DNA of 64,000 nt from Caldalkalibacillus salinus (GTDB taxonomy: Bacteria; Bacillota; Bacilli; Caldalkalibacillales; JCM-10596): contig NZ_JAERVL010000025.1 in assembly GCF_016745835.1 (NCBI RefSeq), positions 1 to 64,000 of the forward strand, written 5' to 3'. The position numbers were made by a program, and so were the translations under genes. This document shows positions 58,823 through 64,000 of the stretch, piece by piece. Within the stretch, counting starts at the first letter, position 1; the number at the start of each line of letters is the position of its first letter. The notes beneath the pieces were generated by a model that worked only from the letters and a program-made list of their open reading frames with translations, had not been told where the DNA came from and made no database searches.

Positions 58823-59338
58823 TCACAGGGTGAATGTTTTGGCTAAGCCAGGGACCTTCTTACCCTTATGGTCATAGTAAGTGAATGATAATGTCTTAGC
58901 CCCCTCACCTTCTGCTACATCTAGAATAGCAAATGTAGGCACTGAAAATCCTCTCGGGTGTCTCAGGCTTCCTGGATTCATGTAAATGACGCCATCTTCT
59001 CGCTCACAGTAAGGCGTATGTGTGTGACCAAATAAGACTACATCAGCTCCTGCTTCCTGCGCTTTGTATTTCAGGTTTAACAAGGAAAACTCTACTTGAT
59101 ATAAATGACCATGTGTCACAAAAAATGTTAACCCCGCCCAATTCACAACTTGATCGTTGGGCACACCCGCACGGATGTCATTATTTCCTTTGACAAGGAC
59201 CATCTTGTTTAATGGAAACATGTTCTCGTCAACACAAAAGTCCCCACAGTGGAAGCCTTTGTCAACCTTGACTTTTTCGGCCAGTGTTTTTAAATCTTTT
59301 TTCAAACCGTGCGTATCACTTGTGATTAAAGCTTTCAT
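58823..59338 (-). CDS. YfcE/MJ0936-family phosphodiesterase
   Basis: 171 residues. Calcineurin-like metal site motifs: TSDTHG (Asp8, His10), HCGDF, KGNNDIR, FVTHGHLY, FGHTHTPY. A soluble binuclear-metal phosphodiesterase of the YsnB type; the substrate is unknown. The AAAGGAG site is 15 nt before ATG 59338, rather far, so the start is a little uncertain. Follows ilvD by 38 nt on the same strand. Confidence 0.88.
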   Translation of the reverse strand: MKALITSDTHGLKKDLKTLAEKVKVDKGFHCGDFCVDENMFPLNKMVLVKGNNDIRAGVPNDQVVNWAGLTFFVTHGHLYQVEFSLLNLKYKAQEAGADVVLFGHTHTPYCEREDGVIYMNPGSLRHPRGFSVPTFAILDVAEGEGAKTLSFTYYDHKGKKVPGLAKTFTL

Positions 59339-59376
59339 TTTAACCTATTACCGCTCCTTTTGTTTGCATAGTGCCT

Positions 59377-61065
59377 TTAATCAGTGACCGCTCCTTTAGA
59401 AGCCGATGATACCGTTTTGGCATATTTATAGAGCACACCTTTATGGTACTTCAAACCGGGTGCAGTCCAGGCACGTCTGCGTTGTTCTAAATCTTCGTCA
59501 GAAACATCCACTTTCAGTTCCTGCGTTTCACTATCAATGGTAATGGTATCACCCTCTTGAAGCAAACCAATCGGTCCACCCACTTGTGCCTCAGGCGCTA
59601 CATGGCCTACCACTAAGCCGTGTGTGCCCCCAGAAAATCTTCCGTCCGTTAGTAGTCCAACTTTTTCTCCTAGTCCTTTACCAACGAGGATAGCTGAAAT
59701 GGATAACATTTCAGGCATACCTGGTCCCCCTTTTGGGCCTTCATAGCGAATAACGAGAACATCCCCGGGATTGATTTGATCATTCAATACGGCTTCTGTT
59801 GCTTCTTCCTCAGAATCAAAGACTCGTGCTGGCCCCGTGATTTTCTTCACCTTTAGGCCCGACATTTTAGCCACAGCCCCTTCAGGTGCTAAATTTCCTC
59901 TGAGGATCACGAGAGGCCCAGTCGTCTTCAACGGTTCATCGAAAGAACGAATGACTTCTTGGCCTTCTTTTAAGCTATTTGCTTGCTGTAGGTTTTCTTT
60001 TAGAGTTTGTCCAGTCACTGTGAGACAATCTTCATGGAGTAAACCTTGATCTAAGAGTTCCTTCATGACAGCTGGCACACCGCCCACTTCAAACAGGTGT
60101 TGCATCACGTATTGACCGCTCGGTTTAAGGTCGGCAATATGAGGCGTACGCTCACGTATCCGTTCAAAGTCATCAAGGGAGAGATCCACATCAACCGCAT
60201 GTGCAATAGCTAATAAATGCAGGATAGCGTTAGTAGAACCCCCCAGGGCCATGACAACGGTGATCGCATTTTCGAATGCTTCCTTCGTCATAATATCCTT
60301 AGGATAAATCCCTTTGCGTAAGAGATTCATCACAGCTTGACCGGCACGTTCACAGTCATCTCGTTTATATTCATTCGTTGCCGGATGAGAAGAGCTTCCC
60401 GGTAAGCTCATACCCATCGCTTCAATGGCGGACGCCATCGTATTTGCTGTATACATCCCGCCACATGAACCTGGCCCAGGACACGCTTGGCACTCAATCT
60501 CATGTAGCTCATCTTCATTAATCATACCTTTATTGTACTTGCCCACGCCTTCAAAAGCTGAGACGATATCAATGTTTTTTCCGTCTAATCGGCCTGGTTG
60601 AATCGTTCCCCCATATACAAATACAGCAGGGACCTCAGATCTGCCAATTGCAATCATACATCCGGGCATATTTTTATCACAACCGCCGATGGCCACAAAG
60701 CCGTCCATGCGTTCTGCTCCTACCACCGTTTCTATTGAGTCAGCGATGACTTCACGGCTGACGAGCGAATAATTCATGCCCTCAGTCCCCATAGAGATCC
60801 CATCGGATACGGTGATCGTGTTGAAAATCATGGGGGCACCGCCAGCTTGTCTCACGGCCTCTTTGGCTTTTATCGCAAGTTCGTCGATATGTACGTTACA
60901 AGGCGTCACCTCGCTCCACGTACTTGCCACACCGATCATCGGCTTTTTAAAATCTTCATCCTTAAAACCTACCGCTCTCAACATTGCACGGTTAGGCGCT
61001 CGATTCTCTCCTTCACTAATCACGTGGCTTCTGATGCGTAAATCCTGATTCTCGTTGTTTGCCAT
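59377..61065 (-). CDS. ilvD: Dihydroxy-acid dehydratase
   Basis: 562 residues from ATG 61065 (GGAG 6 nt upstream). Fe-S cysteines in [13 protein letters not shown] and [16 protein letters not shown], Mg site in the same region, [40 protein letters not shown] in two parts, and [11 protein letters not shown]. Dehydrates dihydroxyisovalerate and dihydroxymethylvalerate in valine and isoleucine synthesis. It is separate from any ilvBNC cluster. No T-box or obvious CodY site was recognised upstream. Confidence 0.96.
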   Translation of the reverse strand: MANNENQDLRIRSHVISEGENRAPNRAMLRAVGFKDEDFKKPMIGVASTWSEVTPCNVHIDELAIKAKEAVRQAGGAPMIFNTITVSDGISMGTEGMNYSLVSREVIADSIETVVGAERMDGFVAIGGCDKNMPGCMIAIGRSEVPAVFVYGGTIQPGRLDGKNIDIVSAFEGVGKYNKGMINEDELHEIECQACPGPGSCGGMYTANTMASAIEAMGMSLPGSSSHPATNEYKRDDCERAGQAVMNLLRKGIYPKDIMTKEAFENAITVVMALGGSTNAILHLLAIAHAVDVDLSLDDFERIRERTPHIADLKPSGQYVMQHLFEVGGVPAVMKELLDQGLLHEDCLTVTGQTLKENLQQANSLKEGQEVIRSFDEPLKTTGPLVILRGNLAPEGAVAKMSGLKVKKITGPARVFDSEEEATEAVLNDQINPGDVLVIRYEGPKGGPGMPEMLSISAILVGKGLGEKVGLLTDGRFSGGTHGLVVGHVAPEAQVGGPIGLLQEGDTITIDSETQELKVDVSDEDLEQRRRAWTAPGLKYHKGVLYKYAKTVSSASKGAVTD

Positions 61066-61154
61066 GTCTAGCTCCACTCCCTTTATTTGATTTTTCTGTA
61101 TATTTAAAATATATATTTGTATATTGTATCATGCTTGTACGAAAATGTCACAAC

Positions 61155-61199
61155 AAAAATAAAAGCACTGGCTCCAGGTCAGCCAATGCTTTTATTTTT
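61155..61199. terminator. Terminator after the DUF1128 gene
   Basis: AAAATAAAAGCA-TGGCT and AGCCA-TGCTTTTATTTT form a long A/T-flanked stem directly after the stop. Confidence 0.88.
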
Positions 61200-61200
61200 G

Positions 61201-61440
61201 TTATTTTTTTCTTAATTGTCCCAACTCTGAGACAATCATTTGCGTCTCGCTCGTACTATAGTTATCTTTTGTCATAATATAGTCATATAAGTCTAATAAA
61301 TCTTCGTAACGAGATAAATCAATGTCCTCTGACCTAATCATACCCGTATTGACCACTTGTAGCTTTTTATTCATCTGGTCAATGATAAAAGCAACGTTCT
61401 CCTGTGACGGCTCCTGTAATTCTCCAATTGGTTTACTCAA
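61201..61440 (-). CDS. DUF1128 (UPF0435, YfkK-like) protein
   Basis: 79 residues from TTG 61440, preferred because AAGGGG lies 8 nt upstream; ATG 61461 has no site. VAFIIDQMNKKLQVVNTGMI, EDIDLSRYEDLLDLYDYIM, and FSPSE-like YSTSETQMIVSELGQL match the family. Small, soluble, helical; function unknown. Confidence 0.85.
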   Translation of the reverse strand: MSKPIGELQEPSQENVAFIIDQMNKKLQVVNTGMIRSEDIDLSRYEDLLDLYDYIMTKDNYSTSETQMIVSELGQLRKK

Positions 61441-61627
61441 GATAACAACCCCTTGTGACATGTTGTTAGTATTATAACAAAATCAGGCCTAATTATAAAT
61501 AAAGGGTCACACCCATAAAGGCACTGGCCATGACGAATTATTTTTACGGAACAATAAAAGTTTAGCTGAAAGCCAAGTTTGGTATCGAACAAAAGGAAGA
61601 CATCTTATCATTAAAGGAGTGGTACCT

Positions 61628-62584
61628 ATGTATAGGCTTTTGGGTATGATCCTACTCGTTAGCATACTCACAACAGCACCCGTTGCCATGGCAGCCGGAG
61701 ACACACAATTTGCTACAAAAACTGAAAATTCCGTGACGCTAAAACAGAATAATCTAAGTATATCAAGTGAAGCAGAAACTGAAACCAACGCAGCATTAGA
61801 TTCTGATTCAGAAACAAGCACAGACGTATCATATGACATCAGTGCTCATGCTACACAAGAGAACGATAAAACAATATTAACACTTACGATTACAACTCTC
61901 GAAAGTGGTCCATCAACCGACTTGAATGTCGACTTTGATTTCTCTTCTTCCGGAAGCATTGAAGTCGTCAATCATTCAGCAAACGTTTCGGCCACAACTT
62001 CACAGGAAAATCACCTGCAAGTCGATATTGACGATATTAATGAAGGAGACAGCGGCACTCTAGAGTTAATCTTTACGCCATCCTCTATTGACAATCAGTC
62101 CTATCAAGTCCCTTATAACGTGACATATCAACAGGATTTACTCCTTGAGTCTGAATTGTTATTCGAGATCGGTACCTCTATTGGTGAGGAGGACGGATCA
62201 CAAGACGATGGTCAAAATGAAGATGGTTCGCCAGATGAAGACCCTCCTGCAGAGGAGGACCCTCAGGAAGAACCCAATCAACCTGAAGGCTCTGATGACC
62301 CTAACCAAGAAGAAGAGCATGATCAACCTGAGGAGCCGGGCAACAATGACCCCTCAAATCCTGATCAAGGGGAAACTCCTACATCTTCTCCTCAAGAGCC
62401 CGAAGACGGGGACCCTCACGGCGATCGACCAGATGATGAAGAAGTCCATTCAGACCCAGGCGAAGAAACATTACCACAAACAGGTTCTTGGATCAATTCC
62501 ATGCTATGGTATAGCTTAGGTGGTATCTTACTTGTCATCGGAGCTGCTCTGTTTGTACGTACTCGGTTGCTTGGAGCTGAATAA
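61628..62584 (+). CDS. LPXTG-anchored surface protein
   Basis: 318 residues from ATG 61628 (AAAGGAG upstream). Signal peptide 1-22 (LLGMILLVSILTTAPVAMAA), an acidic Ser/Thr-rich beta domain (25-185), a long Pro/Glu/Asp/Gln spacer (190-280), then LPQTG (282-286), a membrane helix and an Arg-containing tail: a complete sorting signal. The adjacent sortase gene, 3 nt downstream, is its probable partner. The extracellular domain resembles no binding domain that could be named. Confidence 0.88.
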   Translation: MYRLLGMILLVSILTTAPVAMAAGDTQFATKTENSVTLKQNNLSISSEAETETNAALDSDSETSTDVSYDISAHATQENDKTILTLTITTLESGPSTDLNVDFDFSSSGSIEVVNHSANVSATTSQENHLQVDIDDINEGDSGTLELIFTPSSIDNQSYQVPYNVTYQQDLLLESELLFEIGTSIGEEDGSQDDGQNEDGSPDEDPPAEEDPQEEPNQPEGSDDPNQEEEHDQPEEPGNNDPSNPDQGETPTSSPQEPEDGDPHGDRPDDEEVHSDPGEETLPQTGSWINSMLWYSLGGILLVIGAALFVRTRLLGAE

Positions 62585-62587
62585 TGC

Positions 62588-63295
62588 ATGGGCGTGAAAG
62601 GAAAGCGAATATTAACAATGATGGCGGTTATCTTTATATTTACAGGGATGATATGCATTTCGATTCCTACGTTTAGCAAGTTCATAGTGGATGCGAAACA
62701 AAAAGAACTGTCAAAAGAGTGGGAAGCCTTGCAATCCACTTATACATCCCCTCAACTCAATGATGAGGGGCGACGAGAAGCACATCATGAGTTCAACAGA
62801 GACGATACGGCAAGTGATGATATACAAGACCATCGCAAGCTCGTCAATGAAAACCAAGTGCTCGGCCAATTAGAAATTCCTAAAATTGATTTAGACGTTA
62901 TGGTTAAGCCGGGGGTTGAAGAAGCCGTACTCGATCATGCGCTCGGTTGGATGACATCCACCAGTTTTCCGGGGGAAAAAGGGAATGTCGCCATTGCCGG
63001 TCATAGAAGTCACACGTATGGACAGTTTTTCCATCGCCTGGGAGAGATTGAAGAGGGAGATCAAATCACATTAAACACTCATTTTGCTACTTTCACATAC
63101 GAGGTAGATGATATTTTGGTCGTTGACCCTACCGATGTATCCGTTATTGCACCGACTGACAAAGAAACGATTACCCTTATTACTTGCGAACCGCTGTATT
63201 CTAATGAATATCGTCTGATTGTTAAAGGCCATAAGACAAACATGACCTTGAAAGATGAAGCAAAAGCAGAAATTAATCCATGGTACAGGTTATAA
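62588..63295 (+). CDS. Class D-type sortase
   Basis: 235 residues. N-terminal membrane anchor (MMAVIFIFTGMICISIPTF), a linker, then the sortase domain: LGQLEIPKIDLDVMVKPGVE, GNVAIAGHRSHTYGQFFHRL (catalytic His139), TLITCEPL (Cys200), EYRLIVKG (Arg209). It starts 3 nt after the LPQTG gene, so translation is coupled. Class D-type sortases in Bacillus anchor dedicated substrates, some at sporulation. Confidence 0.92.
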   Translation: MGVKGKRILTMMAVIFIFTGMICISIPTFSKFIVDAKQKELSKEWEALQSTYTSPQLNDEGRREAHHEFNRDDTASDDIQDHRKLVNENQVLGQLEIPKIDLDVMVKPGVEEAVLDHALGWMTSTSFPGEKGNVAIAGHRSHTYGQFFHRLGEIEEGDQITLNTHFATFTYEVDDILVVDPTDVSVIAPTDKETITLITCEPLYSNEYRLIVKGHKTNMTLKDEAKAEINPWYRL

Positions 63296-63304
63296 TAGAC
63301 GATC

Positions 63305-63338
63305 AAAAAGACCAGCTGTGATCACAGCTGGTCTTTTT
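63305..63338 (+). terminator. Terminator after the sortase gene
   Basis: AAAAAGACCAGCTG-TGATCA-CAGCTGGTCTTTTT, a perfect stem. Confidence 0.95.
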
Positions 63339-63456
63339 AGTGGCTAAAGGTGTTTAAGACAAATTCCACATCATAGGATGATTACGCATCCTACTAGTAG
63401 GGATTAACGCACACAACGGTGTGTCTTTTATATAAGTTGTATTTTTAGATGTATGT

Positions 63457-64000
63457 CTAAAGTCCAATTTTATTCGTATTGTGATGAACCAACCATCCCG
63501 CTCCAATGACCCCTGCATCATTGCCGAGCGTCGCCGGCGCAATGTCAATATGACCGGTAAGGTGAGGTAATCCGTACTTCTGATAAGCTTCACGGATGGG
63601 GTTAAACAGTACCTCACCTGCTTTAGACACACCGCCACCGATCACAATCTTCTCGGGGTTCAAAATAACAGCATAATTCCCTAACATGACACCTAACGCT
63701 TCTGCCGCTTGTTTAATGACGTGTCTTGCTAAGGCATCGCCATCTTCCGCTGCTTGAGCGACATCTTTGGCTTCGATGTTAGACTTGCCCTGTAACTTGG
63801 AATCTGGGTAATCACCCAAATGCTCCTTGGCTAAACGGACAATACCCGTAGCACTTGCGATCGTTTCAATACATCCAGACTTGCCACAGTTACAAGGGGC
63901 GCCACCTTCAGTAACGATCGTGTAATGCCCGATTTCACCAGCCACGCCACGATGCCCATGATAGATGTTACCGTTAAGTATGACGCCGCCTCCAACACCT
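63457..64000 (-). CDS. glcK: ROK-family glucokinase, 5' part beyond the window
   Basis: The 3' 181 codons of a gene that continues past position 64000. Visible: GVGGGVILNGNIYHG, AGEIGHYTIVTEGG, the ROK zinc motif CNCGKSGCIE, ALGVMLGNYAVILNPEKIVI in part, GGGVSKAGEVLFNPIREAY. The AGEIGH sugar-binding and zinc motifs and the ending match Bacillus GlcK (ATP-dependent glucose phosphorylation). It faces the sortase operon; no clear terminator of its own was seen in 63340-63456. Confidence 0.9.
   Translation of the reverse strand, partial: GVGGGVILNGNIYHGHRGVAGEIGHYTIVTEGGAPCNCGKSGCIETIASATGIVRLAKEHLGDYPDSKLQGKSNIEAKDVAQAAEDGDALARHVIKQAAEALGVMLGNYAVILNPEKIVIGGGVSKAGEVLFNPIREAYQKYGLPHLTGHIDIAPATLGNDAGVIGAGWLVHHNTNKIGL

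Overview
The window is a chromosomal segment of an endospore-forming member of the Bacillales. The evidence is a B. subtilis-like gene order (glsA-ylaN-ftsW-pycA, then ylbB-ylbC and ylbF), three tiny YjcZ-type sporulation proteins, GGAGG-type ribosome binding sites, very frequent TTG/GTG starts, and Firmicutes riboswitches (TPP, Mn2+). The species cannot be fixed from the sequence; an alkaliphilic or moderately thermophilic Bacillaceae relative is only a guess. No rRNA, tRNA, CRISPR array, intact insertion sequence or prophage was seen.

Left edge (1-2.9 kb): the decayed end of an Rhs/WapA-like polymorphic toxin with a PT-HINT pretoxin motif, a small basic protein, a WYL-domain regulator and a TatD-like hydrolase. 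3.0-9.9 kb: an operon on the minus strand for import and cleavage of amide-linked or N-acylated amino compounds: AbgT-family transporter, two M20 peptidases (one AbgA-like), a carbamoylase-family hydrolase, and a regulator that joins a PrpR_N-like region, a degenerate nucleotide-cyclase-like region and a winged helix. 10.1-12.3 kb: a DUF1885 gene and a Y-family polymerase behind two LexA boxes.

12.3-25 kb: cell envelope genes (M23 peptidase, stalk-domain protein, YlbC and LysM CAP proteins, HtrA-like protease, GDPD), YlbB, and a DNA-processing cluster of an XPB helicase, its helicase-associated partner and YlbF. 25-37 kb: a candidate structured RNA after yugN, Asp23, an AI-2E family permease, YdcF, pyruvate carboxylase, FtsW, YuiD, YpuF, and a ytrAB-like ABC exporter with a visible autoregulatory operator.

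37-49.7 kb: AcsA, a TerC-family protein under a yybP-ykoY Mn2+ riboswitch, Pcp, an M50-like membrane protease, YlaN, glutaminase, QueD, several small unknown proteins (one a clear internal duplication), a TVP38-family membrane protein and a cold shock protein. 50-55.4 kb: two YjcZ-type peptides, a TauE/SafE permease and a TPP-riboswitch thiE-thiS-thiG-thiO-thiD operon without thiF. 55.5-64 kb: HtpX, NfrA-like reductase, DUF92 protein, YfcE phosphodiesterase, IlvD, DUF1128, an LPQTG surface protein with its own sortase, and the 3' part of a ROK glucokinase that runs off the right edge.

No obviously new defence or mobile system was found. The least explained items are the cyclase-like regulator, the RNA-like element after yugN, the duplicated FCTDH protein, terminators encoded inside the 3' ends of facing genes, and families of short degenerate direct repeats in many intergenic gaps, each gap with its own repeat unit.
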